Of a stretch of 52,036 bases of DNA, positions 26,829 to 37,100 are shown piece by piece. A program made the translations under genes and the position numbers. Source of the stretch: Actinomycetes bacterium (GTDB taxonomy: Bacteria > Actinomycetota > Actinomycetes > Nanopelagicales > Nanopelagicaceae); contig JANYDL010000091.1 in NCBI GenBank assembly GCA_025363635.1, forward strand, positions 1 through 52,036, in the 5' to 3' direction. Each line of letters opens with the position of its first letter. Position 1 is the stretch's first letter. The notes beneath the pieces are model-generated. The model saw only the letters and a program-made list of their open reading frames with translations. It ran no database searches and had not been told where the DNA came from.

Positions 26829-28321
26829 TCACTCGTTCTGCCCATGAAATGGCAACTGCGCTTGAAGCCGGTGACACAACTTCTGAGAAATTGACGCAAG
26901 AACATCTAGATCGAATTGCGGCAGTCGATGGGGATGTTCATGCCTTTCTATATGTAGATACTGAGGGCGCACTTTCACAAGCGCGTGGGGTTGATGCTCG
27001 TCGTCAAAGTGGAGAGAAGGTCGGACCTCTGGCAGGAGTTCCACTTGCTTTAAAAGATGTGATGGTTCAACACGGCGTGCCGACTACTGCCGGTTCAAAG
27101 ATTCTCGAAGGTTGGCGCCCACCGTATGACGCAACAGTTGTTGCGAAATTAAAACAAGCGGGGATTGTTATCTTAGGTAAAACCAACATGGATGAATTTG
27201 CGATGGGTTCTTCGACCGAAAATTCAGCCTACGGTCCAACGCACAATCCATGGGACTTATCTCGAATTCCCGGAGGTTCTGGTGGTGGATCATCTGCCTC
27301 CCTCGCTGCTTTTGAGGCCCCTCTTGCAATTGGGACTGATACGGGCGGATCCATTCGCCAACCTGCTGCCGTCACAGGAACTGTTGGAGTAAAGCCGACA
27401 TACGGTGGCGTCTCTCGTTATGGGTTGATTGCTTTCTCATCAAGCCTTGATCAAGCAGGTCCGTGCGCTCGCACCGTTCTTGATGCAGCTCTATTGCATG
27501 AGGTAATTGCGGGTCATGATGCACGTGATGCCACGAGTATTGATGCGCCAGTACCGCAAGTTGTGAAAGCGGCACGCGAAGGAAACGTCAAGGGCATGAA
27601 GATTGGTGTCGTAAAAGAACTCAACGGCGACGGGTATCAAGCCGGAGTGCGCTCTCGTTTTGAAGAATCATTAGAGCTGCTGGCAAATGAAGGTGCGGAG
27701 ATTGTTGAAGTTTCATGCCCGAATTTTGAATATGCACTTGCCGCTTACTATCTCATTGCGCCCAGCGAATGCTCGTCGAACCTCGCGCGATTTGATGCAA
27801 TGCGTTACGGACTTCGAGTGGGCGATGCAGATGGAGCATCAGCCGAATCAGTCATGAACTTCACGCGCGAAGTTGGATTTGGTCGTGAAGTAAAGCGACG
27901 AATTATTCTTGGCACGTACGCTCTTTCTTCCGGTTATTACGATGCTTATTACGGAAGTGCCCAAAAAGTTCGCACCCTTATTATGGATGATTTCAAACGC
28001 GCCTTTAATTCCGCTGACGTTCTCGTCTCACCAACATGTCCAACTACGGCCTTCAAGATCGGTGAAAAGGCAAATGATCCACTTGCTATGTATCTCAACG
28101 ACATTGCGACTATTCCGGTAAATATGGCGGGAATCGGCGGCATGAGTTTGCCGTGTGGCCTGGCCCCGGAAGATGGTCTCCCAGTTGGATTCCAGATTAT
28201 GGCTCCGGCAATGCAGGACCAACGCATGTATTCGGCCGCGGCAGCTCTTGAAGCTTCACTTCTCACGAAATGGGGCGCGCCATTGCTTTCGCAAATTCCG
28301 GCTTTAGGAGGTTCAAAGTGA
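26825..28321 (+). CDS. gatA: Asp/Glu-tRNA amidotransferase subunit A
   Basis: This amidase subunit releases ammonia from glutamine for the transamidation. The Ser-cisSer-Lys triad is visible: Lys in GVPLALKDV (near residue 77), cis-Ser in the [10 protein letters not shown] loop (near 155) and the nucleophile Ser in [11 protein letters not shown] (near 178). The length of 498 aa is normal. It is coupled to gatC and gatB by 4-bp overlaps. Confidence 0.97.
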   Translation: MITRSAHEMATALEAGDTTSEKLTQEHLDRIAAVDGDVHAFLYVDTEGALSQARGVDARRQSGEKVGPLAGVPLALKDVMVQHGVPTTAGSKILEGWRPPYDATVVAKLKQAGIVILGKTNMDEFAMGSSTENSAYGPTHNPWDLSRIPGGSGGGSSASLAAFEAPLAIGTDTGGSIRQPAAVTGTVGVKPTYGGVSRYGLIAFSSSLDQAGPCARTVLDAALLHEVIAGHDARDATSIDAPVPQVVKAAREGNVKGMKIGVVKELNGDGYQAGVRSRFEESLELLANEGAEIVEVSCPNFEYALAAYYLIAPSECSSNLARFDAMRYGLRVGDADGASAESVMNFTREVGFGREVKRRIILGTYALSSGYYDAYYGSAQKVRTLIMDDFKRAFNSADVLVSPTCPTTAFKIGEKANDPLAMYLNDIATIPVNMAGIGGMSLPCGLAPEDGLPVGFQIMAPAMQDQRMYSAAAALEASLLTKWGAPLLSQIPALGGSK

Positions 28322-29817
28322 GCCTTACATACGAAGAAGTAATTTTAAAGTATGAGCCGGTTCTCGGTCTTGAAGTGCACGTTGAACTCAACACGAAATC
28401 AAAAATGTTCTGCGGTTGCGCGACCGAATTTGGTGCAGAACCAAATACTCAGACATGCCCCGTTTGTCTCGGAATGCCAGGGGCACTGCCAGTCGTCAAT
28501 CAAAAGGCGATCGAGTCTTCGATTCTGATCGGACTTGCGTTGCATTGCTCTGTGACGCCCTTTAGCCGTTTCTCTCGTAAAAATTATTTCTATCCTGATA
28601 TGCCAAAAAATTTCCAGATCTCGCAATATGACGAGCCGATCTGCGTAAATGGATATGTGGATGTTGAAATCGAAACCGAGGAAGGACCGAAGCAATTTCG
28701 TGTTGAGATCGAACGCGTTCACATGGAAGAGGACACCGGAAAGTCGTTGCATGTAGGTGGAGCAACTGGACGCATTCACGGAGCCGATTATTCACTTCTC
28801 GATTTCAATCGCGCGGGAATTCCTTTAGTGGAGATTGTTACGAAGATTGTTCCGGGCACCGGAAAATATGCACCGGAAGTTGCGAAGGCCTATGTCGCTG
28901 AGTTGCGAGATATTTTGCGTTCTCTTGGCGTGAGTGATGTGCGAATGGAGCAAGGGTCCCTTCGGTGTGATGCAAATGTTTCTCTACGACTGATAGGTGC
29001 TGAAACACTAGGTACGCGAAGTGAGACGAAAAACGTCAATTCACTTCGATCGGTGGAGCGAGCAGTACGAGGCGAAATGATTCGCCACGCTGAACTTCTC
29101 AATAGAGGTGAGCGAGTCGTGCAAGAGACTCGCCATTTCCAAGAAGATACAGGGCTTACGCGATCTGGGCGCTCGAAAGAGCAAGCCGAGGATTATCGCT
29201 ATTTCCCAGAGCCAGATCTTGTTCCCGTAGAGCCAGATGCCGCTTGGGTTGAAATACTTCGTGTATCCCTTCCAGAACAACCGACTTTACGTAGAAAGCG
29301 TCTTCAAGAAGAGTGGTCGGTGCCAGATAAAGAGATGGCCGCCATGATCAATGCAGACGCGCTCGATATCGTGGAAGCGACTGTGGAATTTGGCGCGGAT
29401 CCGACCCGCGCGCGCGGTTGGTGGTTGGGTGAGATTTCAAGAATTGCTAACGAGAAAGATGTATCGATTGCAGAATTGGCAATTACTCCTGTTGATGTTG
29501 CAGAAATTGTCGCGCTTGTGGCAAGGGGAGAGTTGACAGATAAATTGGCTCGTCAAGTCGTTGAAGGAGTCATCGCAGGGGAGGGAAAGCCATCCCACGT
29601 CATGGAAACCCGTGGCCTGAAAGTTGTTTCTGATGAGTCCGCTCTCATGGCAGCGATTGAAAATGCGATAGCGGCCCAACCAGAGACCGCGGAGAAAGTT
29701 CGCAGCGGGCACATCCCGGCGGCTGGCGCACTTATCGGTGCCGTCATGAAAGAGACGAAAGGCCAAGCAGATGCTGCAAGAGTTCGCGAGCTTTTGCTTG
29801 CACATTTAGGTCAATAG
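28318..29817 (+). CDS. gatB: Asp/Glu-tRNA amidotransferase subunit B
   Basis: GatB binds and phosphorylates the misacylated tRNA. The N-terminal signature reads [20 protein letters not shown], and the PET112-type domain has zinc-binding cysteines (C near 36, 38, 52 and 55). The motif [14 protein letters not shown] is present, with the YqeY-like helical tail at the C-terminus. I chose the GTG at 28318, which has GGAGG upstream and forms GTGA with the gatA stop. The frame is open further upstream. The product is 499 aa. Confidence 0.96.
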   Translation: MSLTYEEVILKYEPVLGLEVHVELNTKSKMFCGCATEFGAEPNTQTCPVCLGMPGALPVVNQKAIESSILIGLALHCSVTPFSRFSRKNYFYPDMPKNFQISQYDEPICVNGYVDVEIETEEGPKQFRVEIERVHMEEDTGKSLHVGGATGRIHGADYSLLDFNRAGIPLVEIVTKIVPGTGKYAPEVAKAYVAELRDILRSLGVSDVRMEQGSLRCDANVSLRLIGAETLGTRSETKNVNSLRSVERAVRGEMIRHAELLNRGERVVQETRHFQEDTGLTRSGRSKEQAEDYRYFPEPDLVPVEPDAAWVEILRVSLPEQPTLRRKRLQEEWSVPDKEMAAMINADALDIVEATVEFGADPTRARGWWLGEISRIANEKDVSIAELAITPVDVAEIVALVARGELTDKLARQVVEGVIAGEGKPSHVMETRGLKVVSDESALMAAIENAIAAQPETAEKVRSGHIPAAGALIGAVMKETKGQADAARVRELLLAHLGQ

Positions 29818-29820
29818 TTT

Positions 29821-31221
29821 TTGGATACCTACTCATCTGCTAAGGATCAGATTTCCTCTCTGCGAAAGGGTGCTACGACCGCGCAGGAAATTGTTGATGA
29901 ATCTTTGGATCGAATTGCAAAGGTGGATTCAAATGGTTACACCCTCAACTCTGTCCTTGCGTTATCACCTGAAGTTCAATTGAGAACTGTAAACAATCCT
30001 CGTCTCTCTCTTGCAGGTCTGCCTGTCTTAATTAAAGACAATGTTGAGTGTGTTGGTTTACCCGGCTCGGCCGGCTCGCTTGCATTGTTGGACTACCCCG
30101 TTACAACAGATTCAACAATCGTCAAGAGGTTGCGTTCGGCGGGCGCTCACATTATTGGGGCAACAAATCTTTCCGAATGGGCAAATATTCGTTCCACAAA
30201 ATCAACGAGCGGTTGGTCTGGCATAGGTGGCTTAACTGCGAACCCATGGATCCACGAGAGAAGTGCGGGCGGTTCTTCATCAGGATCTGGCGCTGCTATC
30301 GCGGCCGGATTGGTATCAGTTGCGGTTGGGACAGAAACCGATGGTTCAATAATTTGTCCAGCATCTCTCAATGGATGTGTCGGGATAAAACCAACTGCTG
30401 GTTCGGTACCACGTGACGGAGTATTACCAATCAGTGCCAGTCAAGATTCACCTGGATCAATGGCACGAACAGTAGAAGATGCAGCACTTTTATTAGAAAT
30501 CATGATGGCCTCAGTCGGCCTGGTCGATGCCGCGTCATCGGATCGATCATTAAAAATAGGTGTGGTGAGGTCTTGGATTACGGGTCACGCCGGAACAGAT
30601 GCACTGCTTGAGGGCGTCACGAGTTTGTTAGCAAAATCTAGTGTGTCTCTTCTTGATATTGACTTAACGCCCCCAGATGAGGAGACCGGAAAAGACGAGT
30701 ACGCGGTGATGTTGCACGAGTTATTTGACGATCTCGCATCGCACCTGCGCATAAGGACTCATGGCAAACTTACAAGCCTTGCCGAGGTCATTCGCTTCAA
30801 TAAAGATCACGCGGCAAATGAACTCCAGTTCTTTGGTCAGGAACTTTTTGAGGAAGCTCTCACTTTGGGTGGCCGCGTTGGCGAATATGCAAATAAGCGC
30901 TCACGTAACTTGTCGTGGGCTGCTTCTACTTTAGAAAAGGGTTTTGAAAACGTGGACGTCCTTATCGGCGCTACCTATTCTCCAGCTTGGAAGAGCACAT
31001 TAGGTGAAGGTGATAATTACGCCCATTCCAGTTGGATCACCATGGCACCTGCAATAACGGGCGCTCCGATTGGATCTATCCCAATGGGAATTACCGAAGG
31101 CATGCCCGTTGGACTGGGGGTGGTCGCTCGAAGAGGGGATGAGGTGACTCTCATAACTGCCATGAAGCAAATTGAAACCATTTTATCTTTGGGCATCCTG
31201 AAGCCGACATTTAAGAAATAA
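29821..31221 (+). CDS. Amidase-signature family hydrolase
   Basis: This 466-residue enzyme has the amidase fold of GatA but stands alone. Catalytic residues are K72 (LIKDN), cis-Ser at about 152 (AGGSSSGSG) and nucleophile S176 (TETDGSIICPA). The ETDGSIxCPA form is common in general and peptide amidases rather than in GatA. The substrate is unknown. The start is a TTG three bases after the gatB stop and in the same frame, so translation probably depends on reinitiation after gatB. A bidirectional terminator follows. Confidence 0.88.
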   Translation: MDTYSSAKDQISSLRKGATTAQEIVDESLDRIAKVDSNGYTLNSVLALSPEVQLRTVNNPRLSLAGLPVLIKDNVECVGLPGSAGSLALLDYPVTTDSTIVKRLRSAGAHIIGATNLSEWANIRSTKSTSGWSGIGGLTANPWIHERSAGGSSSGSGAAIAAGLVSVAVGTETDGSIICPASLNGCVGIKPTAGSVPRDGVLPISASQDSPGSMARTVEDAALLLEIMMASVGLVDAASSDRSLKIGVVRSWITGHAGTDALLEGVTSLLAKSSVSLLDIDLTPPDEETGKDEYAVMLHELFDDLASHLRIRTHGKLTSLAEVIRFNKDHAANELQFFGQELFEEALTLGGRVGEYANKRSRNLSWAASTLEKGFENVDVLIGATYSPAWKSTLGEGDNYAHSSWITMAPAITGAPIGSIPMGITEGMPVGLGVVARRGDEVTLITAMKQIETILSLGILKPTFKK

Positions 31222-31224
31222 AAA

Positions 31225-31258
31225 GAACCCGCTCCGGCAAGGAAGCGGGCTCTCTTTA
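31225..31258. terminator. Bidirectional intrinsic terminator
   Basis: GAACCCGCT(CC) pairs with (GG)AAGCGGGCTC around a short loop. On the minus strand the stem runs into TTCTTTTTATTT, serving the MFS gene. On plus it runs into TCTTTAT, serving the amidase. It lies between the two convergent genes. Confidence 0.85.
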
Positions 31259-31271
31259 TAGAGCGGACTTA

Positions 31272-32738
31272 TTAGTGAACGAGGGCGGGCTCTTCGCTTT
31301 CGACAAGTGATTCTTTGCCGATGTTGATTGTCACAGCGACAACGAGAGCACCAATGATGAGGAAGACCGCCCCAACTCTGAATGAAGTCGTATAGCCGTG
31401 TGTAAGGGCTGCGTATTGCGCCGCCTTAGTAGCGCCACCGTGGGCAACAAGATAACCAGCGGTTGCAGTTGCGGCAATTGTGTTCAAAAGGGCAGTGCCA
31501 AGTGAGCCACCAATTTGCTGACTTGTATTGAGCATCGCACTTCCAACTCCCGAATCATGACTTCCAATTCCATGTAGCGCTGTTGAGGCCATTGGAATAA
31601 AGACCAGTGCCATACCCGTACTCATGATGATCAATGTTGGTAGCACATGAAGCATGTAAGAGCTGTCATTCTTAATAAAGGAAAGAATGGCCAAGCCAAT
31701 AGTTGCTTGTACAAGTCCCCAAATCATTAATGGACGAGGTCCAGTGATCGGAAGTAATTTTGCTGCAACTCCAGCAAAAAGGATTATGCCCAGCGAGAAT
31801 GGCAAGAAGGCGAAGCCAGTACGTAGAGGTGAATATCCAAGAATGACCTGAAGGTACAGACCGAGGAAAAGGAACATTGAGAACAATCCTGATGCAACGA
31901 AGAGCGAACTCAAGTAAGAACCAGCACGGTTACGCTCTGCCAAAATTCTCATTGGTAGAAGTGGGTTACCAACTCTTTGTTCGATGAACATGAAGATTGT
32001 CAAGAAAATACCGGCAAGTGCAAAGAACAGAAGAGTGCGCCCATCTGCCCAGCCATCTTTTGCTGCCAAAGTGAATGCATAAACAAGTGAAAAGAGACCA
32101 GCGGTTGCGGTCAGCACGCCCGGGATGTCGTAGCTCTTGTCGCCTGCGGCTTTAGATTCGTGAACAAAGGGAACCGCAAGTAACGCTGCAATAATTGCAA
32201 TTGGAACGTTAACTCCTAGGCACCAACGCCAGTTTGCATATTGAGTTAGTACGCCACCTAGGATCAGACCTATTGCGGCGCCTCCACCAGAAATCGCACC
32301 GTACACGCCGAATGCTTTTGCGCGCTCTTTGGGAACAGTGAAGGTCACGTTGATCAATGAAAGAGCCGCTGGCGTGAGGAGCGCACCGAAGGCACCTTGG
32401 AGTCCACGTGCAGCGAAAAGCAGACCTTGAGTAGAGGCAATTCCCCCAAGGGCTGAAGCTCCTGCGAAACCTAGAAGGCCGATGATGAAGATCTTCTTTC
32501 GACCTACGTAGTCGGCGATACGACCACCGAGTAGGAGAAGTGAACCAAATGAGAGCGTGTAGGCCGTCACAATCCATTGTTGATTTTGAGCGCTGATATT
32601 GAGTGAAATTTTGGCGCTAGGAATTGCGATATTTACGATTGAAGAATCGAGAATAACCATCAGTTGTGCGATGGCAATAACAAGAAGGGCTCTCCAACGC
32701 GTTGGATCTAACCCATCTTCGATTTTTGCTTTGGACAT
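31272..32738 (-). CDS. DHA2-type MFS drug efflux transporter
   Basis: This 488-residue integral membrane protein has about 14 transmembrane helices, the DHA2 (EmrB/QacA) layout. The signature LDSSIVNIAIPSAKISL lies in helix 1 and GGRIADYVGRKK in the helix 2-3 loop. A motif C-like GAISGGGAAIGLILGG is in helix 5. It probably exports toxic organic compounds by proton antiport. AAGGAG lies 7 nt before the ATG. It lies 38 bp downstream of a tetR gene on the same strand, so the pair looks like a repressor-pump operon. Confidence 0.92.
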   Translation of the reverse strand: MSKAKIEDGLDPTRWRALLVIAIAQLMVILDSSIVNIAIPSAKISLNISAQNQQWIVTAYTLSFGSLLLLGGRIADYVGRKKIFIIGLLGFAGASALGGIASTQGLLFAARGLQGAFGALLTPAALSLINVTFTVPKERAKAFGVYGAISGGGAAIGLILGGVLTQYANWRWCLGVNVPIAIIAALLAVPFVHESKAAGDKSYDIPGVLTATAGLFSLVYAFTLAAKDGWADGRTLLFFALAGIFLTIFMFIEQRVGNPLLPMRILAERNRAGSYLSSLFVASGLFSMFLFLGLYLQVILGYSPLRTGFAFLPFSLGIILFAGVAAKLLPITGPRPLMIWGLVQATIGLAILSFIKNDSSYMLHVLPTLIIMSTGMALVFIPMASTALHGIGSHDSGVGSAMLNTSQQIGGSLGTALLNTIAATATAGYLVAHGGATKAAQYAALTHGYTTSFRVGAVFLIIGALVVAVTINIGKESLVESEEPALVH

Positions 32739-32776
32739 GCATATCTCCTTGTGATGTGTACGACGTAGGTAGTGGG

Positions 32777-33370
32777 TTATTTATTTTGATGGTGAAGAAT
32801 GGGGAGTAAGACGTTATCGACTAAATGTTCAATGAACTTTTGGTCAACGTTCTGACGTGACATGAATAGCCGAAAAGTGATGACTGCAGGTGTGATCTCT
32901 AGGATCGTTTCGACATTCGCGATCGAAGAGATTTCGCCGCGCACTTTTGCGCGATTGAAAATTGCTTGGTGCACCGAACTCACCCCATCAGACATGGAAG
33001 AGAGCAACAGATCGGCAAGATCGCTATCTGTCTTTGTAGCCGCCATGAGACCTGCGAAGAGTTGGCCATCTTCACTTTGCATTGTGCGAACTTTTTCCTT
33101 TATGACTTCAATGAGATCTCCACGAAGAGAACCCGTGTCAATACTTGGCATTTTGCAGACGGCGTAATGGTGAACCGCATCGGCAATCAGTTCCGCTTTG
33201 TTCCTCCAGCGGCGATAAATGGTGCTCTTGCTGACATGAGCCCGCTGAGCGACCGCCTCGATGGAAAGTCGCTCGTAACCCACCTCGCGGAGGAGTTCTA
33301 TCGCGGCACTTTCGATTGCGACATTTCGGGAAGGGCTTCGTGGGCGTCCTATAAGAGTTGCGATACTCAT
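32777..33370 (-). CDS. TetR-family transcriptional repressor
   Basis: This 197-residue regulator has the N-terminal TetR helix-turn-helix at about residues 38-57 ([19 protein letters not shown]) and a variable ligand-binding C-terminal domain. GGGAGG lies just before the ATG. An imperfect 20-bp palindrome lies 25 bp upstream over its own promoter. It most likely represses itself and the efflux gene, and releases when a drug binds. Confidence 0.92.
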   Translation of the reverse strand: MSIATLIGRPRSPSRNVAIESAAIELLREVGYERLSIEAVAQRAHVSKSTIYRRWRNKAELIADAVHHYAVCKMPSIDTGSLRGDLIEVIKEKVRTMQSEDGQLFAGLMAATKTDSDLADLLLSSMSDGVSSVHQAIFNRAKVRGEISSIANVETILEITPAVITFRLFMSRQNVDQKFIEHLVDNVLLPILHHQNK

Positions 33371-33394
33371 GCTGCCTCCCTACGGATTAACGAA

Positions 33395-33414
33395 ACGATA
33401 CCGTACCGTATCGT
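33395..33414. promoter_or_regulatory. TetR operator palindrome
   Basis: ACGATAC and GTATCGT flank a CGTACC core, giving a dyad with 18 of 20 self-complementary positions. In the tetR direction TTGCAT and TACGGT with 18 bp between form a likely promoter, and the dyad covers its -10. Repressor binding would therefore block tetR-MFS transcription. The dyad ends 34 bp before the ilvD -10, so an effect on ilvD is possible but not shown. Confidence 0.75.
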
Positions 33415-33448
33415 AAGAGTCAGCACTTATGCAAATTCCAAATGCGCC

Positions 33449-33454
33449 TACGAT
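33449..33454 (+). promoter_or_regulatory. Candidate -10 element of ilvD (leaderless geometry)
   Basis: TACGAT ends 6 nt before the ilvD ATG at 33461. The intervening tgcctc has no Shine-Dalgarno character. The -35 is weak. Confidence 0.5.
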
Positions 33455-33460
33455 TGCCTC

Positions 33461-35134
33461 ATGAGCACAATGAAACCTCGTTCTGGCCTCGTAACCGATG
33501 GAATGGAGCGTGCGCCTGCTCGCGGAATGTTGCGAGCTGTCGGGATGGGTGATGAAGATTGGGTCAAACCGCAGATCGGCATTGTCTCGTCTTGGAACGA
33601 AATCACCCCGTGCAACCTCTCCCTCGACCGGCTCGCCAAAGCTTCACGTCAAGGGGTTATTGATGCAGGTGGATTCCCGATGCAATTTGGAACAATCTCT
33701 GTCTCGGATGGAATTTCCATGGGACACGAAGGAATGCACTTTTCATTGGTCTCCCGTGAAGTCATTGCTGACTCGGTGGAAACAGTGATGCAGGCAGAGC
33801 GCCTCGATGGAATGGTGACATTTGCCGGTTGCGATAAGTCGCTTCCGGGAATGATGATGGCAGCGGCTCGGATAGACGTTGCCAGTGTTTTTGTTTACGC
33901 AGGCTCAACTTTGCCGGGTCAAGTTGATGGCAAAGATGTCACGATCATTGATGCTTTTGAAGCAGTTGGCGCGTGTGCACGAGGAATTATTTCTCAAGAG
34001 CAATTGGACAAAATTGAACGAGCCATCTGCCCGGGCGAAGGTGCATGTGGCGGCATGTATACAGCGAACACAATGGCTACCGTCGGAGAAGCGATCGGGT
34101 TATCACTTCCTGGCTCTGCTGCGCCACCTGCCATCGATCGTCGCCGTGACGCGTATTCGGTGCAATCGGGTGCCGCTGTAGTTGAATTAATTAGGCAGGG
34201 AATCACGACGAGACAAATTTTGACGAAGCCAGCATTTGAAAATGCGATTACTGCAGTCATGGCCTTAGGCGGATCTACCAACGCTGTTTTGCACCTATTA
34301 GCTATTGCCCATGAAGCACAAGTTGACTTAACACTTGACGATTTTCATCGCATCGGATCAAAAGTTCCATTGCTTGGAGATTTGAAACCATTCGGTCGCT
34401 TTGTGATGAGCGATATGGATAAGGTTGGCGGGGTTCCTGTCGTTCTCAAAGCCCTTCTTGATGCAGGTTTGCTCCACGGCGATGTTTTAACAGTAACTGG
34501 AAAAACAATGGCCGAGAATTTGAAGGATATTGCTCCGCCAGATCCAGATGGTGAAATTTTGCGAGCAACAAGTAACCCACTTTCTTTGGGCGGCGGAATT
34601 ACGATTCTTGGAGGATCGCTTGCACCCGATGGTGCTGTGACAAAGACCGCGGGTGTCGGCGTGGATTTATTTGAAGGACCAGCACGTGTTTTTGAAAGAG
34701 AACAACAAGCCATGGATGCTTTGGAAAACGGAACCATACAAGCGGGAGATGTCGTTGTCATTCGCTATGAAGGCCCTAAGGGCGGCCCAGGTATGCGAGA
34801 AATGTTAATGATTACGGGGGCAATCAAAGGTGCGGGGTTGGGTAAATCTGTTTTATTGCTCACGGATGGAAGATTTTCCGGTGGAACTACTGGTTTGTGC
34901 GTTGGACATGTTGCGCCGGAGGCATCCTTGGGCGGACCTATTGCGTTCGTAAGAGATGGAGACAGAATTCGAATCAACACAATTGATCGAACTTTGGATC
35001 TACTAGTAAGCCAAGCTGAATTGGCCCAGCGCCGTCGCAATTTTTCTCCGATCCCGCATAAGTACACCCGCGGCGTTCTCTCAAAGTACGCAAAGCTTGT
35101 CGGTTCGGCTAGTAAAGGTGCGGTCTGCGATTAA
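33461..35134 (+). CDS. ilvD: Dihydroxy-acid dehydratase
   Basis: This iron-sulphur enzyme dehydrates dihydroxy-acids to the 2-oxo acids of valine and isoleucine. Cysteines of the cluster lie in [22 protein letters not shown] and [14 protein letters not shown]. The C-terminal motif [16 protein letters not shown] is present. The product is 557 aa. The ATG at 33461 is favoured. A second in-frame ATG lies at 33470. The open frame continues upstream through the divergent tetR gene and should not be counted. It lies just before the attenuator that precedes ilvB. Confidence 0.95.
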   Translation: MSTMKPRSGLVTDGMERAPARGMLRAVGMGDEDWVKPQIGIVSSWNEITPCNLSLDRLAKASRQGVIDAGGFPMQFGTISVSDGISMGHEGMHFSLVSREVIADSVETVMQAERLDGMVTFAGCDKSLPGMMMAAARIDVASVFVYAGSTLPGQVDGKDVTIIDAFEAVGACARGIISQEQLDKIERAICPGEGACGGMYTANTMATVGEAIGLSLPGSAAPPAIDRRRDAYSVQSGAAVVELIRQGITTRQILTKPAFENAITAVMALGGSTNAVLHLLAIAHEAQVDLTLDDFHRIGSKVPLLGDLKPFGRFVMSDMDKVGGVPVVLKALLDAGLLHGDVLTVTGKTMAENLKDIAPPDPDGEILRATSNPLSLGGGITILGGSLAPDGAVTKTAGVGVDLFEGPARVFEREQQAMDALENGTIQAGDVVVIRYEGPKGGPGMREMLMITGAIKGAGLGKSVLLLTDGRFSGGTTGLCVGHVAPEASLGGPIAFVRDGDRIRINTIDRTLDLLVSQAELAQRRRNFSPIPHKYTRGVLSKYAKLVGSASKGAVCD

Positions 35135-35168
35135 TCAGTCCCAAATCGTGAGATGTGCATCTCATGGG

Positions 35169-35197
35169 TTGACGCACCGCGAGAAGCGTTGGACAAT
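35169..35197 (+). promoter_or_regulatory. Promoter of the ilvBNC leader
   Basis: TTGACG (35169-35174) and GACAAT (35192-35197) are separated by 17 bp. The -10 ends 6 nt before the leader-peptide ATG, so the leader mRNA is probably leaderless. This is the best-formed promoter in the amino-acid block. Confidence 0.75.
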
Positions 35198-35203
35198 AGA
35201 GCC

Positions 35204-35242
35204 ATGATTTCATCAGTGGTGATTGAAGAGCGCGCGATCTAG
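35204..35242 (+). CDS. ilvB leader peptide (attenuation)
   Basis: The short frame encodes MISSVVIEERAI. Five of 12 residues are Ile or Val, including a Val-Val-Ile run, the composition expected of a branched-chain attenuation peptide. It starts 6 nt after a good -10 and is followed by a hairpin and an intrinsic terminator before ilvB. Attenuation of ilvBNC is known in Corynebacterium. The sensing mechanism here is inferred. Confidence 0.75.
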   Translation: MISSVVIEERAI

Positions 35243-35288
35243 CATCATCCAGATCACGCGCTACCCTCAGTTCACACTGGGGGTTTTT
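35229..35288 (+). terminator. Attenuator: hairpin plus intrinsic terminator before ilvB
   Basis: The first hairpin (35229-35262) pairs AGCGCG with CGCGCT and GATCT with AGATC, with one C-A mismatch and a 10-nt loop. It overlaps the end of the leader peptide. Next, CCCTCAGT (35264-35271) pairs with ACTGGGGG (35276-35283) around TCAC and runs into five T, a Rho-independent terminator. A competing pairing is possible: CAGTGGTGA over the Val codons (35214-35222) can pair with TCACACTG (35272-35279) with one bulge. Which fold forms at which Val/Ile charging state is not resolved. Confidence 0.8.
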
Positions 35289-35301
35289 GCATTATTAGAG
35301 G

Positions 35302-35320
35302 GAATTTCTGCAAGAAATTC
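35302..35320 (+). other. Stem-loop in the ilvB 5' untranslated region
   Basis: GAATTTC and GAAATTC form a perfect 7-bp stem around TGCAA. It lies after the attenuator terminator and about 29 nt before the ilvB ATG. It could affect ilvB translation or mRNA stability. No role is established. Confidence 0.5.
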
Positions 35321-35348
35321 GAAGTGAGTAAGCGGGAGGGAGAAGGAA

Positions 35349-37100
35349 ATGAGTCGAGAGCTTGGGCCCGCAATGTCAGGTGCATCTAGCCTGGTGAAAT
35401 CCCTCGAAGCCGCAGGAGTTGAAGTGATGTTTGGCATTCCTGGCGGGGCAATACTTCCTGCTTACGATCCGATTTTCGATTCATCCATTCGCCACATACT
35501 TGTTCGCCACGAGCAAGGAGCAGGGCATGCTGCGACCGGATATGCCCAAGCTACAGGTCGTACTGGTGTCTGCATTGCCACGTCAGGACCAGGCGCTACG
35601 AACTTAGTCACTCCACTTGCGGACGCGGCGATGGATTCAGTTCCGCTCGTTGCAATCACGGGCCAAGTGCCTTCCGCCGCAATCGGGACAGATGCATTTC
35701 AAGAAGCGGATATTCGTGGTGTAACCATGCCGATTACAAAACACAATTACCTCATCACCGATCCTGCGGATATTCCACGTGCAATTGCCGAGGCTTTTCA
35801 CATTGCTAGTACAGGTCGGCCGGGACCGGTTCTCGTAGACATTGCCAAAGACGCTTTGCAGGCCATGACTAACTTTACGTATCCATCCAAGATTTCACTT
35901 GCTGGTTACAAACCACAGGTTGAACCCGAAGATCAAGCGATACGAGATGCTGCGGCATTGATAGCCCAATCAACTAAGCCAGTTCTCTTCGTTGGCGGTG
36001 GCGTCATTAAGGCGGAAGCGCATAAAGAGTTAATGCGTTTAGCAGAACTCACTGGCGCTCCGGTAGTCACCACACTTATGGCGCGTGGCGCTTTTCCTGA
36101 TAGCCACCGTCTTCATTTAGGTATGCCAGGAATGCACGGAACAGTTGCGGCAGTTACCGCCCTTCAGAAAAGTGATTTGCTCATCACCCTCGGCGCTCGC
36201 TTTGACGATCGCGTTACCGGCAAGCTCTCGTCTTTTGCCGTAAATGCAAAAGTGATCCATGCGGATATCGATCCGGCCGAAATTGGCAAGAATCGTTATG
36301 CAGATGTCGCTGTGATAGGCGATCTCAAGCACATTATGAAAGCGTTGATTCCAGCGATACAAAATGAATTTAAGAAATCACATCCTGATTTAGTCCCATG
36401 GTGGAAACAAATGGGTTCACTTCGTGCAACGTATCCAGTGGGTTACACCGCGCCAGAAAATGGTGAGATCGCGCCGCAGTACGTCATTGAACGAATCAGT
36501 GACATTTCAGGACCTGATTCAATCTATGTCGCAGGGGTGGGCCAACATCAAATGTGGGCATCGCAATTTGTTAAGTTTGAAAAACCGCGTACATGGCTCA
36601 ACTCTGGCGGCCTTGGCACGATGGGTTATGCAGTACCTGCGGCGATGGGGGCAAAAGTTGGTAAGCCCGACAAAACTGTTTGGGCCATCGACGGAGATGG
36701 TTGCTTCCAGATGACTAATCAAGAATTAGTGACGTGTGCTCTCAATAACATTCCCATCAAGATAGCGATCATCAACAATGAAAGCCTGGGAATGGTTCGT
36801 CAATGGCAGACGATGTTTTATGAAGGTCGCTATTCAAATACATCGTTGGAATCAAAGCGCGTACCAGATTTTGTGAAATTGGCCGATGCTATGGGTTGTG
36901 CTGGGCTTCGTTGCGAGCGCACGGAAGATGTTGATGCCGTCATCAAGGAAGCGATGTCGATCAATGATCAACCTGTTGTGGTTGATTTCAGAGTGTTTAA
37001 AGACGCGATGGTTTGGCCCATGGTCGCGGCAGGGACATCGAATGATGAAATTATGATCGCTCGAGGTTTGGCCCCCGACTGGGATTCACAGGAGTTGTAA
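35349..37100 (+). CDS. ilvB: Acetolactate (acetohydroxyacid) synthase large subunit
   Basis: This thiamine-diphosphate enzyme condenses pyruvate with pyruvate or 2-oxobutanoate, the first shared step of Val/Leu and Ile synthesis. The catalytic Glu is E55 in [12 protein letters not shown]. The ThDP motif GDGCF to NN lies at about residues 446-473. The FAD-binding and central domains are intact. The length of 583 aa is normal. The ATG follows a purine-rich GGGAGGGAGAAGG site. It is controlled by the upstream attenuator and coupled to ilvN through a TAATG overlap. Confidence 0.97.
   Translation: MSRELGPAMSGASSLVKSLEAAGVEVMFGIPGGAILPAYDPIFDSSIRHILVRHEQGAGHAATGYAQATGRTGVCIATSGPGATNLVTPLADAAMDSVPLVAITGQVPSAAIGTDAFQEADIRGVTMPITKHNYLITDPADIPRAIAEAFHIASTGRPGPVLVDIAKDALQAMTNFTYPSKISLAGYKPQVEPEDQAIRDAAALIAQSTKPVLFVGGGVIKAEAHKELMRLAELTGAPVVTTLMARGAFPDSHRLHLGMPGMHGTVAAVTALQKSDLLITLGARFDDRVTGKLSSFAVNAKVIHADIDPAEIGKNRYADVAVIGDLKHIMKALIPAIQNEFKKSHPDLVPWWKQMGSLRATYPVGYTAPENGEIAPQYVIERISDISGPDSIYVAGVGQHQMWASQFVKFEKPRTWLNSGGLGTMGYAVPAAMGAKVGKPDKTVWAIDGDGCFQMTNQELVTCALNNIPIKIAIINNESLGMVRQWQTMFYEGRYSNTSLESKRVPDFVKLADAMGCAGLRCERTEDVDAVIKEAMSINDQPVVVDFRVFKDAMVWPMVAAGTSNDEIMIARGLAPDWDSQEL

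Noticed and set aside
32966-33460. Upstream extension of the ilvD frame
   Set aside because: It is antisense to the convincing tetR gene and does not resemble IlvD. The family start is at 33461.
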